Positions 9,656 through 18,897 are shown, counted from the first letter of the stretch. The stretch is DNA of 64,000 nt from an uncultured Macellibacteroides sp. (GCF_963667135.1 NZ_OY762974.1:2542001-2606000), one strand, 5' to 3'. Translations and numbers: made by a program. The notes: generated by a model not told the origin, from the letters alone.

Positions 9656-12600
9656 TTAAAATTCTATATCTAATCCAAAACCTACATAGATTGGAGTTGG
9701 GTAATTACGTCCGCTGTTTGCACCGTTGTTTCCCATATTCGATCCGAACTCTGTCGATTCAGGATCGATAAAACCGTTCTTTGTCAGCGTAAGCAGGTTC
9801 TGAGCGGTAACATATCCCCGAAGCTTTTGCATTCCAATCTTTTGAGAAAGAACCTTAGGCATAGTATATCCCAACTGAATGTTCTTTACGCGAAGATACG
9901 CTGCATTGAACAGATATAAATCGGACGATTTACCATAGTTGTTGGTATTGGAGGCTGTACCCGGAGCAGCCAGACGCGGCCAGCGGGCATCCGGATTAAC
10001 CGGGGTCCAGTAGTCAAGCTGATGTGTAAACATGGTGTACGAATAGTTTGAGTGAAATGGTTCAACCAATTCTCCCCGAAGGAACATCGAACGTTTTCCA
10101 ACACCCTGAAGCAATAAACTGAAATCAAAGTTTTTCCAGCTCATATCGTAGGTAATACCGTAAGTATAACGAGGAAATGCATTTCCCAGTACAAAACGGT
10201 CTTTGTCGTCAATTACTCCATTATTGTCGCGGTCAACATAGCGTACATCTCCCGGTTGAACAGTTGCTCCAACAGGAATAGCTCCGTTTTTAACTTCGTC
10301 CAGATTCTGGAAGTAACCATCTGTTTTGTATCCGTAGTACGAATTAAAAGGTAATCCGACGCGAATGATCCGTTGCATCTGATCAGAACTGCTGATTTGC
10401 TCGTTTCCGTCGAATGCAAGGACTTCATTCCATGAGTCAGCCAGGTTAAGACCGATATTGTGACGGAAATCACCTTTCTTGAAACGATAACCCAGCGAAA
10501 TTTCCCATCCCTGATTCAGCATTTCTCCAGCATTGTACTTAGGAACGGCTCCTCCGTATACAGTAGGAACTTCTGGTGTAATCAAGATGTCTGAAGTCCG
10601 TTTGTTAAAGTAATCTACCGATGCATACAAGGCATTATTGAAGAAGGTCGCATCCACACCCACATTGAATGTTTTGGAAAGTTCCCATTTCAATTCCTTA
10701 TTGGCAAACGTAAACCCGGTTCCGGCAACCGAAACATTGTTAAAGCCGTATGCATTGTTATTAATGTTATATGTAGTCTGATATTGATAATCGTCTACAT
10801 TCTGATTTCCAAGAATACCGTACGAACCACGTAGTTTCAATTCACCGAATTTTTCACGGTAATCTGTCATAAATGCTTCTTCAGAAACTCTCCATCCTCC
10901 AGATACAGAAGGGAAGAATCCCCAACGATTGTCTGAATTGAATTTGGAAGAACCATCGTAACGGAAACTAAATTCTCCATAATATTTACCGTTGTAAGAA
11001 TAACCTGCACGACCAAAAACAGAGTACAAGCTACGTTGGATAGTACCGTTAGGCGTATTATAGCTTGAAGTCAGAATTTCTGTTTCAGATACAGGAATTC
11101 CTAAATCTGGATCGGTAAACTTCTTTTTAATTTCGTTTGCCTTACGCGTATACGATTCGTTTGAAAAACCTAATAATCCGGTAATCTGATGCACTTTGCC
11201 AAATGTACGGTTGAAATCAAGCATCACCTGAGAGTTTAGGAAGAGCACCTTTTCGTTATAGTCTTCTGTTTCGCGGTTTGAATTTGCGTATCCACTTGGA
11301 ACAGTAGCCGTTTCGCTTGCATAGAAAGGCACTTGCTTACGCATGATCAGACGGTGATTGGAACGTAAGTCACCACCAAAAACACCCCTAAGCTTCAATC
11401 CGTCTATGATCGAGAAATCAGCATTTACAGATCCTGTAAAGTTATCTTCATCCTTCATCGTTTTACCACCAGCTTCGAGAATACCCAACGGGTTGAATTC
11501 CGATAGAACGTCGTTAACAAGGTAACGTCCGTTTGCATCCTTCATCGAATAAGTGTTATATACAGGAATACGGGATGCGTCAACAATAAGTGTTCCGGTC
11601 GAACTGGTGTGGTCTGTTCCGTCGGTACGGGCATAGGCCATGGAGGTTGTAAGTTTCAACCGTTGATATTCGGTTGTCGTATTTGACCTGAAATTGTATC
11701 TTTTAACACCGTAGTTCGATCCGGTAAAGTTACTCTCCTGATCGTAATAACCTCCAGAAATCATATAGGTAGAGTTCTTTGAACCACCAGAAATACTCAG
11801 GTTGTAGTTTTGTTGCAGCGCGTTCTTCATAATCTGGTTCAGGAACCACTCTGAATCGCCGTTTTCCTGAAAACTTTGAATCTGTGAAGGAGAATAGATC
11901 GGAGCCGATCCTCCGTTAACCAACGCTTGATTACGCAGAATAGCATTTTCATAACCCTGAACCGGTTTGTAAAGAACATGTGGATTTTGCGATCCCACCA
12001 TTCCGCTAAACTTTATCACTGGTTTTTCGTCTTTTTTACCTTTCTTGGTGGTAATCAAGATTACTCCGTTTGCCGAGCGTGAACCATAAATTGCCGCACT
12101 ACCTGCATCCTTCAATACAGAAATGTTCTCGATATCCGAAGGATTTAAGTTGTTCATGCTTGATTGTTCGACAACCAGACCGTCTATAACAACCAGCGGA
12201 TCATTATTATTCATGGTGCTGATACCACGGATGTTGATGTTTACGCTGTTGTCGTTTGGATTGAAACTTTTTTGCTGAATCACAAGGTTGGCCGAAGCAC
12301 CCTGAAGAGCCTGCGAAATATTTCCAACCGGACGGTCTTCAATTACGCCCGAAGAAATCTGGTCAACTGCACCCACAATACTCTTGCGTTGGGCTGTTCC
12401 GTAAGCAATAACAACTACTTCGTCGAGCGTTTTGGTATCTTCCTTAAGCACAACATTTAATGTGTTTTCTTTTTTTACGGGAACTTCCTGTGTGAGGTAA
12501 CCAATATAGGAAACCCGGATAATTGCCTTGGCGGGTACTCCTTGCAACGAATAGTTGCCATCTATATCGGTTATTGTTCCGTTAGTGCTGCCCTCAACCA

Positions 12601-13066
12601 TAACGTTGGCTCCAATTACAGGCTCTCCGTTTTCGTCCTTGACTACACCCGTAAGGGTTCGTCCGGATTCCTGGTTGGTTACTGTAATAGCCGCATCGTG
12701 CTTTGACAGTACGATGTGCTTGCCTTCCATTTCATAACTTACATTGGTATTAGAGAATATCTTGTTTAGAATTCCTGCAACCGACTCATTTGTAACGTTT
12801 AAAGAAGTCCTTCGTTCAACGTTTACATTCTTTTTGTTGTAGAGAAACAGATATTCTGTCTGATTCTCTATCTCATTTAATATTTCGCTAACCGCAACAT
12901 TTTGTTTGTTTAGCGTAACTTTTGCATTCTGTGATGAGGCATTTTCTGCCAGACCTGAACACACAAAGACGAATAATAGAAATACTGATAGTTTCATAAT
13001 CCGGACCAGATGGGTTAATTTATGATTTTTTAAGCCATAGGGATTTCGACAAAGAATATTTATCAT
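9656..13066 (-). CDS. SusC/RagA-family TonB-dependent receptor with STN signalling domain
   Basis: The protein is 1136 residues long, or about 1113 if translation starts at 12997 (MKLSVFLLF), the Met directly before the hydrophobic signal core. Domains in order: signal peptide; STN secretin/TonB N-terminal domain at about 50-120; carboxypeptidase-regulatory-like domain at about 137-212; TonB-box-like LDEVVVIAYG at 214-223; plug; and a 22-strand barrel ending in YVGFGLDIEF with terminal Phe. STN domains let the transporter contact a FecR-type anti-sigma, and fecR and the sigma gene lie just upstream. The protein would therefore import mannan oligosaccharides and report their arrival. A 158-bp leader separates it from fecR and holds a likely antisense RNA. 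Confidence 0.95.
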   Translation of the reverse strand: MINILCRNPYGLKNHKLTHLVRIMKLSVFLLFVFVCSGLAENASSQNAKVTLNKQNVAVSEILNEIENQTEYLFLYNKKNVNVERRTSLNVTNESVAGILNKIFSNTNVSYEMEGKHIVLSKHDAAITVTNQESGRTLTGVVKDENGEPVIGANVMVEGSTNGTITDIDGNYSLQGVPAKAIIRVSYIGYLTQEVPVKKENTLNVVLKEDTKTLDEVVVIAYGTAQRKSIVGAVDQISSGVIEDRPVGNISQALQGASANLVIQQKSFNPNDNSVNINIRGISTMNNNDPLVVIDGLVVEQSSMNNLNPSDIENISVLKDAGSAAIYGSRSANGVILITTKKGKKDEKPVIKFSGMVGSQNPHVLYKPVQGYENAILRNQALVNGGSAPIYSPSQIQSFQENGDSEWFLNQIMKNALQQNYNLSISGGSKNSTYMISGGYYDQESNFTGSNYGVKRYNFRSNTTTEYQRLKLTTSMAYARTDGTDHTSSTGTLIVDASRIPVYNTYSMKDANGRYLVNDVLSEFNPLGILEAGGKTMKDEDNFTGSVNADFSIIDGLKLRGVFGGDLRSNHRLIMRKQVPFYASETATVPSGYANSNRETEDYNEKVLFLNSQVMLDFNRTFGKVHQITGLLGFSNESYTRKANEIKKKFTDPDLGIPVSETEILTSSYNTPNGTIQRSLYSVFGRAGYSYNGKYYGEFSFRYDGSSKFNSDNRWGFFPSVSGGWRVSEEAFMTDYREKFGELKLRGSYGILGNQNVDDYQYQTTYNINNNAYGFNNVSVAGTGFTFANKELKWELSKTFNVGVDATFFNNALYASVDYFNKRTSDILITPEVPTVYGGAVPKYNAGEMLNQGWEISLGYRFKKGDFRHNIGLNLADSWNEVLAFDGNEQISSSDQMQRIIRVGLPFNSYYGYKTDGYFQNLDEVKNGAIPVGATVQPGDVRYVDRDNNGVIDDKDRFVLGNAFPRYTYGITYDMSWKNFDFSLLLQGVGKRSMFLRGELVEPFHSNYSYTMFTHQLDYWTPVNPDARWPRLAAPGTASNTNNYGKSSDLYLFNAAYLRVKNIQLGYTMPKVLSQKIGMQKLRGYVTAQNLLTLTKNGFIDPESTEFGSNMGNNGANSGRNYPTPIYVGFGLDIEF

Positions 13067-13073
13067 AACTTTG
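13044..13073 (+). promoter_or_regulatory. promoter-like motif for an RNA antisense to the susC leader
   Basis: On the + strand TAACTTTG (13066-13073) matches the Bacteroidetes -7 element TAnnTTTG. TTTC at 13044-13047 is one base off the -33 element TTTG, with 18 bases between. It points away from susC and into the fecR-susC gap, where a terminator follows about 85 bases on. Confidence 0.45.
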
Positions 13074-13079
13074 TAATGG

Positions 13080-13167
13080 ATTTATTGTTAATACTGAGAT
13101 TGATTTAGATTGTCTCGTGTTGACACATGCCGGAGGGTACACCACTACTTTCCGGCATTCCTTTTTT
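13080..13167 (+). ncRNA. candidate cis-antisense sRNA in the susC leader (DonS-like)
   Basis: The gap between fecR and susC holds, on the strand opposite to both genes, a hairpin pairing 13127-13134 with 13151-13158 (8 bp, extendable by a G-T pair). The T run TTTTTTATTTTTT starts at 13162. Read on the + strand this is a normal intrinsic terminator; on the - strand no T run follows, so it does not serve the PUL transcript. A promoter-like motif at 13044-13073 would give an RNA of about 85-90 nt complementary to the susC leader. Small antisense RNAs at exactly this place are known for PULs with ECF/anti-sigma control in Bacteroides (the DonS family), where they repress the locus. Ends are estimates. 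Confidence 0.55.
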
Positions 13168-13224
13168 ATTTTTTATGAATCATTTGCTAGCATGCGCTTT
13201 TAAATTAAATGGTTAACACTCTTA

Positions 13225-14151
13225 TTATTTTAATATAATTGTATTTGATTCATCGTCGCGGTTAAAAGAAAATTTCAGGTCTTTCTGAATTACTTTTAAC
13301 GCATATTCTATACCATCGTTGTGTCTGAATTTTCCTGTGCAACGGTAGGAGAGTAATCCCGGGTTTGCAATCTGTATATTTATATCATAATAGATGGAAA
13401 ACTTTTTCATGAGAGCACCCATCGGCTCGTCGTCGAAGCAGAGAAGTCCGTCTTTCCATCGAAATTCATCCAGATTTGATATTTTTCCTTTGTTCAAAAT
13501 ATTACTGGTGCCACTGGCAACTTCACCCGGTTGTAGTTTTAACTGATATTTATCAGACCTTACTAAAACAGATCCGTTTATAAGAGATGTTTCGAAATAA
13601 TCGGCATTGTCGTAAGCATATACATTAAAGGTTGTACCAAATACCTGAATATCATAGGTGTTGGTTTTGACTAAAAACGGATGTTCAGCATCTTTTTTTA
13701 CTTCAAAATAAGCTTCACCATTAAGTGTAACTTCCCGGTTTTTACCACTGAAAGTGGCAGGGTAGGTAAATGTAGTTTTAGAGTTTAGCCATACTTTTGT
13801 TCCGTCTGCAAGAACAAGTTGAACACGTTGTCCGGCAGGAACAATAACGGTTTGTTGTTGAAGTATTTTGTCTTCGGAACGATCCCAGACAGTCCATGAT
13901 ATTCCAAGGAGCAGGGCAATGGATGCGGCAACAGCAATAGTACGCCAAAAGTTGGTATGGAGTGAACGTATAGTTGTTGAAGCGGGTATGTTTTGAGGAT
14001 CACAATTCACGGTAACAGCATCCCAAAGCATTCTTTCTTTGAGATAGATTTTTCTGTTTGCCTCGGATTGTTCAACCCAGTTAACAATATGCACTTCTTC
14101 TTCCGAAGTGCTTTTACCGGCAAAATATCGATGTAAGGTCTCTTTGTCCAT
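13225..14151 (-). CDS. FecR-family anti-sigma factor
   Basis: The 308-residue inner-membrane protein has a cytoplasmic N terminus (about 1-70, with KSTSEEEVHIVNWVEQSEANR) that would hold the sigma factor. One membrane segment lies at about 71-90 (IAVAASIALLLGISW). A periplasmic FecR domain follows at about 105-205, with GQRVQLVLADGTKVWLNS and NGEAYFEVKKDAEHPF. The C-terminal DUF4974-type domain carries PMGALMKKFSIYYDINIQI. The FecR domain would bind the STN domain of the adjacent SusC. It lies 106 bp downstream of the sigma gene. The start ATG follows a 12-bp A/T-poor stretch with no competing Met nearby. Confidence 0.93.
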   Translation of the reverse strand: MDKETLHRYFAGKSTSEEEVHIVNWVEQSEANRKIYLKERMLWDAVTVNCDPQNIPASTTIRSLHTNFWRTIAVAASIALLLGISWTVWDRSEDKILQQQTVIVPAGQRVQLVLADGTKVWLNSKTTFTYPATFSGKNREVTLNGEAYFEVKKDAEHPFLVKTNTYDIQVFGTTFNVYAYDNADYFETSLINGSVLVRSDKYQLKLQPGEVASGTSNILNKGKISNLDEFRWKDGLLCFDDEPMGALMKKFSIYYDINIQIANPGLLSYRCTGKFRHNDGIEYALKVIQKDLKFSFNRDDESNTIILK

Positions 14152-14257
14152 TTGCTTTTATTCCTGATTAAAGACAACATTGATTGTGGTCTCTGCTTAT
14201 AATAACAAGACAAGAACTCACTACCCTAATGGATATTCAAAAAAATGTAATAATTTT

Positions 14258-14845
14258 TTAAAGTAAAAGTAAAAAGCAGGACGGCAGGTAATCTTTTAGG
14301 CTTGTTCGCAACACCTTTAAACCTTTTGTTATGTGAAATTCCACACTTTTAATACTTAGGTCCAGGTTTTCAGCGATTTCTTTGTTACTCAAGTTTTCAA
14401 ATCGACTCATAATGAAGATCTTACGTGTCTGATCGGGAAACATATCAATGGTTTCCTGAATAATTTTTTGTATTTCGGAAGTAAACAAATCGTTTGGATT
14501 ACAAGCTTCAAGGGTTGATATACGTAAATTAAGCTCGCGGCTTGCATGATCTGCCATTTTATCTTCTGCTTCCACGCGAACATTCATGTGCTGAAGATGA
14601 TTCAATGCCTTATTCTTTACAATCGTAAGTATATAGGCGGGTATATTGGTTCCCGGCAGAAGTTTTTTCCGCTTTTCCCAGTAGGCAAGCATGGCTTCCA
14701 TGCAGATGTCTTCTGCTACAGCCTTATTCCGGACATATGAATTTGCAAAAAGGATAAACCGTTCCTGATATTTATTGAATATCTCAGTAAAGGAAGTTAC
14801 CTCTGATGATATTCCCTGAATGGTGTTTTTTGTTTCTTTTTGCAT
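14258..14845 (-). CDS. ECF RNA polymerase sigma factor controlling the PUL
   Basis: The 195-residue protein contains a sigma-70 region 2 (FTEIFNKYQERFILFANSYV, then AEDICMEAMLAYW) and a region 4 helix-turn-helix (SNKEIAENLDLSIKSVEFHITKG). It is of the Bacteroides ECF type paired with FecR. I chose the ATG at 14845. An alternative start at 14905 falls in the -33 element of the promoter for this gene, so it cannot be translated from that promoter. Inference: when SusC loads substrate, FecR releases this sigma factor, which transcribes susC and the downstream genes. Confidence 0.93.
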   Translation of the reverse strand: MQKETKNTIQGISSEVTSFTEIFNKYQERFILFANSYVRNKAVAEDICMEAMLAYWEKRKKLLPGTNIPAYILTIVKNKALNHLQHMNVRVEAEDKMADHASRELNLRISTLEACNPNDLFTSEIQKIIQETIDMFPDQTRKIFIMSRFENLSNKEIAENLDLSIKSVEFHITKGLKVLRTSLKDYLPSCFLLLL

Positions 14846-14874
14846 TATTATCAAATCCTTGAGGATTGTTGGCG

Positions 14875-14905
14875 CAAATGTACAAATTCCTTTTTTTCCT
14901 TGCAA
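14875..14905 (-). promoter_or_regulatory. primary-sigma promoter of the ECF sigma gene
   Basis: On the - strand TTG (14905-14903) is followed by 20 bases and TACATTTG (14882-14875), a full match to the Bacteroidetes -33/-7 pattern. It lies about 30 bp upstream of the ATG at 14845 and fixes that start. Confidence 0.7.
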
Positions 14906-14931
14906 CGTATACTTTTACCACCACTTTCTTT

Positions 14932-16515
14932 TTAAAATCCATTCATGCGAATAAGTACTGTTGGCAAAAGCAGCAGAGCTCCCAGCAGAATAAGGAAAAT
15001 CATAAACTTCCACGACCAGCGGAACCATTTATCGTAAGGAATACGACTAACACCCAAAACGGCCATTAATACTCCGGAGGTTGGGGTTATCATATTTGTA
15101 AAACCATCACCAAATTGGAAAGCCATCACAGTGGCTTGTTTGGATAATCCGATTAAATCCGAGAATGGCGCCATGATCGGCATAGTCAGAGCAGCTTTGG
15201 CACTTCCCGAAGGGATAATCAAGTTAATAAGGTTTTGAATAACATACATCATTTCGACTGTAGCTATTTTGCCCATCCCATTCATCTCTTTTGCCATATT
15301 ATGAAGGATTGTATCAATTATCATTCCTTTCTGCAATATGACAATGATACCCCCGGCCATACCAACCACCAGCGCGGCACTCATAATATCTTTACATCCG
15401 GCAAGAAATAACTGAACAAGTTCATTCGGACCTTTATTGTTTGCTATTCCTGCGGCAAGTCCCATTCCCAGGAACAGCGTGGCTATCTCCATGATGTACC
15501 AGCCATATCCCATTACACCGGCAATCAGAAAAAAAATGGTAAAGAAAAGAATATTTAAGATGTAAAGATGCACGGTTTTCTTTAATGAAAAGTAGGACGT
15601 TAGAGCAAATAATGCAGTCAAAACCGGAATTACAGGCAATCCATTCAGTGTTGAGTTCCCTATCTGAAGTGAAGAAGTTGGATAGTTTACTGAAAACAGA
15701 ATAAGGATACATACCAGAACTCCGAAACTAACCCATGCAGCTTTTGGTGTATGGCGAACAATTTCCGGATCCTTGTTTTCGTGAAGATTTCTCCAGTATT
15801 GATCTTCTTCGTAGACCAGCGACAGTTTTGGGTTTTTCTTTACTTTCGCGGCATACCTCAAGATCCATGCAAATCCAGCGATATTTATGACTATCCAGCA
15901 GAAGATCCGGTATTCAATTCCCGAAAACAAGGGGATGCCAGCCAAACCCTGGGCAATACCAATTGTGAAAGGGTTGAGGATAGCCCCTGCAAAGCCAAGA
16001 GCGGCAGCAACAAATACCATACACACTCCCGTTATGGAGTCGTAACCCATGGATATTGCCATGGGAACAAGAATGATTGTAAAGGCTATGGTTTCCTCAC
16101 TCATCCCGAATACCGCTCCAAAAACGCTGAAGAGAAGCATGATCGAAACAACAATGAAATTGTCTACTCCAATCTTTCTGAGAAATTTATTGTTTTCCAG
16201 TCGTCTGGCCTTTCGTAAAAAAGCGATGGTTCCGATATCGAAAGCTTTACTGTCGTTCACTATCCAGAAAGCACCGCCAATAATAAGAATGAAGATAATT
16301 ATATCCGCTTTGTTTGTAAACCCTTCAAAAAATGCGGACATGACTTGCCATGTCTGAGGAATTCGATCAACAGATTCGTAAACCATAGTTTTTTGTCCGT
16401 TGTCCGATACCTGTTCAACATACTTTCCTCCCGGTACAAACCATGTCAGTATAGCACAAAACAATATAATGTAAAATATGATTACGAAGGTGTGGGGAAT
16501 TTGTCTTTTCTTCAT
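14932..16515 (-). CDS. YfcC-family integral membrane transporter
   Basis: From the start at 16515 (MKKRQIPHTFVII) the protein has 527 residues and about 12-13 hydrophobic segments. It belongs to the YfcC/C4-dicarboxylate anaerobic carrier group, whose members move amino acids or carboxylates. Supporting stretches are WFVPGGKY near the N terminus, MSEETIAFTIILVPMA, LGFAGAILNPFTIGIAQGLAG and the C-terminal FQFGDGFTNMITPTSGVLM, a hairpin typical of the ion-transporter superfamily. Longer upstream frames would overlap the preceding mutarotase-like gene and lack membrane character. It lies 34 bp after that gene, so a sugar-acid or carboxylate substrate is possible but not shown. Confidence 0.8.
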   Translation of the reverse strand: MKKRQIPHTFVIIFYIILFCAILTWFVPGGKYVEQVSDNGQKTMVYESVDRIPQTWQVMSAFFEGFTNKADIIIFILIIGGAFWIVNDSKAFDIGTIAFLRKARRLENNKFLRKIGVDNFIVVSIMLLFSVFGAVFGMSEETIAFTIILVPMAISMGYDSITGVCMVFVAAALGFAGAILNPFTIGIAQGLAGIPLFSGIEYRIFCWIVINIAGFAWILRYAAKVKKNPKLSLVYEEDQYWRNLHENKDPEIVRHTPKAAWVSFGVLVCILILFSVNYPTSSLQIGNSTLNGLPVIPVLTALFALTSYFSLKKTVHLYILNILFFTIFFLIAGVMGYGWYIMEIATLFLGMGLAAGIANNKGPNELVQLFLAGCKDIMSAALVVGMAGGIIVILQKGMIIDTILHNMAKEMNGMGKIATVEMMYVIQNLINLIIPSGSAKAALTMPIMAPFSDLIGLSKQATVMAFQFGDGFTNMITPTSGVLMAVLGVSRIPYDKWFRWSWKFMIFLILLGALLLLPTVLIRMNGF

Positions 16516-16549
16516 CTTTATTTTTATTGTACGAACTTTATATATCGAA

Positions 16550-16939
16550 TCAAGGCAATTGAAAGATCTGTTCCATGCGTTGCCACTTCTCGCTGGATGC
16601 TGCTCCGGCTTCACTCTGCTGAAACTTATCCACGAAAGCTTCCCACTCAGCTTGTTTTTCCATTTTAGCCAATCTGCCGAAGGCTTCGTCCCAATTAAAA
16701 TCAACAGGTGTTTCAACAATCATAAAAAGGCGGTTACCTAATAAATAGATTTCCATATTAAGAATGCCTGCTTCCCTTATGCCTTTCGGAATTTCCGGCC
16801 AGATATGTTCTTTACTGTGCCAGTAACTATAATTTTTTATTAATTCCGGATCATTTTTTAAATCCAGAGTCTGACAATATCTTTTTATCGCTCCGTTGTA
16901 AGCCGGGGAGATGTAGCCCCTATCATTGTTGGATTTCAT
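16550..16939 (-). CDS. L-rhamnose mutarotase-family protein
   Basis: The 129-residue protein matches the RhaM/DUF718 ferredoxin-like fold. YWHSKEHIWPEIPKGIREAGI carries the family's conserved His near the N-terminal third, and MEIYLLGNRLFMIVET forms the central strands. RhaM converts the alpha and beta anomers of L-rhamnose (related proteins act on L-fucose). It is some 25 residues longer than E. coli RhaM, mainly at the ends. No rhamnose isomerase, kinase or aldolase is present nearby. It sits between rmuC (23 bp upstream) and the YfcC-type transporter (34 bp downstream), so its sugar is uncertain. Confidence 0.8.
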   Translation of the reverse strand: MKSNNDRGYISPAYNGAIKRYCQTLDLKNDPELIKNYSYWHSKEHIWPEIPKGIREAGILNMEIYLLGNRLFMIVETPVDFNWDEAFGRLAKMEKQAEWEAFVDKFQQSEAGAASSEKWQRMEQIFQLP

Positions 16940-16962
16940 TTTTATTTTGCTTTTAAATTAAA

Positions 16963-18234
16963 TTATTGTAATTCCTCCTGTTCTTCTTCAGCAAGCAGTG
17001 ATCCTATTTCAGGTAATATGGCTCTGGCGTCACGATCGCTTAGTGTGTCCACATCTTTTAATTTACGTTGGATAGCTCTGGTACGTGTACCAAGTACTTC
17101 TTCAAGCTGACCGCTGGCAGTCTGGATATTTTTCTGTGCCTTTTCCAGCATACCTCCAACCTTTTCAAACTCTTTTTTTACAGCCCCCAGAATTGTCCAG
17201 ACTTCGCCCGAATGCTTCTGGATTGCCAACGTGCGGAATCCCATTTGCAAACTATTCAGAATGGCAGCAAGGGTAGTGGGGCCGGTAACAACCACTTTGT
17301 AAGTTCTTTGCAGCTCTTCAAGTAGCGAAGAACGGCGAACTACTTCAGCATAGATTCCTTCGAAGGGAAGGAACATAATTCCAAAATCGGTGGTAGCCGG
17401 AGGAGCAAGGTATTTTTCCGAAATATCTTTTGCCATTTTCCTGATGGTTGCTTCCAGCGCTTTTCCCGCAGCATCTATGGCTTGGGTATCGGCCGTATCG
17501 TAAGCATTGAGTAATTGTTCGTACACATCTTTGGGAAATTTAGCATCAATAGGCAAATAAACAAAATCACGCATATCGTCTTTGCCCGGCAGTTTAACGG
17601 CAAATTCTACCACCTCGGCAGATCCTTTTACCGTATGTACATTGGAATCGTACTGTTCGGGAGCCAATATTTGCTCGAGAAGCATGCTTAACTGGATTTC
17701 CCCGATATTTCCCCGAGTCTTTACATTACTAAGTACACGTTTTAAACCACCAACATCCTGCGCTAAGCTCTGCATTTCGCCCAATCCTTTTTGTACACTC
17801 TCCAATTGTTCGGAAACCAGTCTGAACGATTGACCCAATCGTTCGTTTAATGTTTTTTGAAGTTTCTCGTCGACCGTAACCCGTATATCTTCTAGTCGTT
17901 TTTCTGTGTTGGCAATCATTCGCTGCTGTTGTTCATCCAATTGGGAGAACTTCTCGCGCTGAAGTTGATTAAAAGATAAGATTCCCTTTTCGAATGTCTG
18001 GCGGAAATCATTCATGGAAACAGCCAGCTCTTCCCTAATATCTTTTGTCATCGACCGGCTTTCTTCCCTGTTGAGGCGAAAGTCTTCCCTGAAATTACGC
18101 TCTATCCTGTCGAACGAACGTTGCATTTCATTTAAGATGCGGTCGAAATCTTCTGTTTTGCTTTCTTTTCTTGTGCGAATTAAAACCAAAATAATAAGAA
18201 GAATTAAGAGTCCAATTAGTATAAAATTTATCAT
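16963..18234 (-). CDS. rmuC: DNA recombination protein RmuC homologue
   Basis: The 423-residue protein has one N-terminal membrane anchor (FILIGLLILLIILVLIRT), a long charged coiled coil (about 30-170) and the RmuC domain (about 170-390). The domain includes LKRVLSNVKTRGNIGEIQL, LPIDAKFPKDVYEQLL and MFLPFEGIYAEVVRRSSL. RmuC is thought to limit inversions and rearrangements at short inverted repeats; its nuclease-like core is PD-(D/E)XK-related. It is the first gene of a three-gene - strand run with the mutarotase and the transporter, although no functional link is obvious. Confidence 0.9.
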   Translation of the reverse strand: MINFILIGLLILLIILVLIRTRKESKTEDFDRILNEMQRSFDRIERNFREDFRLNREESRSMTKDIREELAVSMNDFRQTFEKGILSFNQLQREKFSQLDEQQQRMIANTEKRLEDIRVTVDEKLQKTLNERLGQSFRLVSEQLESVQKGLGEMQSLAQDVGGLKRVLSNVKTRGNIGEIQLSMLLEQILAPEQYDSNVHTVKGSAEVVEFAVKLPGKDDMRDFVYLPIDAKFPKDVYEQLLNAYDTADTQAIDAAGKALEATIRKMAKDISEKYLAPPATTDFGIMFLPFEGIYAEVVRRSSLLEELQRTYKVVVTGPTTLAAILNSLQMGFRTLAIQKHSGEVWTILGAVKKEFEKVGGMLEKAQKNIQTASGQLEEVLGTRTRAIQRKLKDVDTLSDRDARAILPEIGSLLAEEEQEELQ

Positions 18235-18320
18235 TTATTAAAATTTTTACAAAGATAAGTATTCTAAAACCTCTCTGAGTCATTAAAAAAGGTTAAAATA
18301 AGCAACATTCATTGATTCTT

Positions 18321-18353
18321 TTTGTTTTATCGATAAAAAGTAGCTTATATTTG
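18321..18353 (+). promoter_or_regulatory. promoter of tpx
   Basis: TTTG at 18321-18324, 21 bases, then TATATTTG at 18346-18353: a Bacteroidetes -33/-7 pair ending 43 bp before the tpx ATG. Confidence 0.6.
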
Positions 18354-18396
18354 TAAGCCGCTTTTAAATAAGTATAATTAATAAATATTTATAAGA

Positions 18397-18897
18397 ATGG
18401 CAAATGTAACTTTAAAAGGTAATGAGATTCACACCAGTGGTTCTATGCCGGAAGTAGGATCCTTAGCTCCCGATTTTAAGGGAGTAAAAAGTGATCTTTC
18501 AGAATTATCACTTAGTGATTTAAAAGGAAAAAGAGTAGTTTTGAATGTTTTTCCAAGTCTGGATACTTCTGTTTGTGCTGCTTCGGTGAGAAGATTTAAT
18601 AAAGAGGCTGCCTCTTTAAACAACACAGTGGTTTTGGCAGTTTCAAAAGATTTACCTTTTGCGCATGGACGTTTCTGTACTACGGAAGGTATTGAAAATG
18701 TGGTTTCACTTTCAGCGTTTCGGTGTTCATGTTTTGAAGATAAGTACGGGATGCTTCTGATTGACGGTCCTCTTAATGGTTTACTAGCAAGAGGAGTTGT
18801 AGTAATTGACGAAGCGGGTAAGGTGGTTTATACGGAACTTGTTCCAGAAATAACAACCGAACCAAATTATGAAGCTGCATTGGCTTCATTAAATTAA
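18397..18897 (+). CDS. tpx: thiol peroxidase
   Basis: This 166-residue atypical 2-Cys peroxiredoxin reduces hydroperoxides with electrons from thioredoxin. The peroxidatic Cys60 lies in LDTSVCAASVRRFN and the resolving Cys94 in LPFAHGRFCTTEG, the same places as Cys61 and Cys95 of E. coli Tpx. The length matches the family. A promoter motif lies upstream and an intrinsic terminator follows at 18941-18980, so it is a single-gene unit. It would protect this anaerobe during exposure to oxygen. Confidence 0.95.
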   Translation: MANVTLKGNEIHTSGSMPEVGSLAPDFKGVKSDLSELSLSDLKGKRVVLNVFPSLDTSVCAASVRRFNKEAASLNNTVVLAVSKDLPFAHGRFCTTEGIENVVSLSAFRCSCFEDKYGMLLIDGPLNGLLARGVVVIDEAGKVVYTELVPEITTEPNYEAALASLN

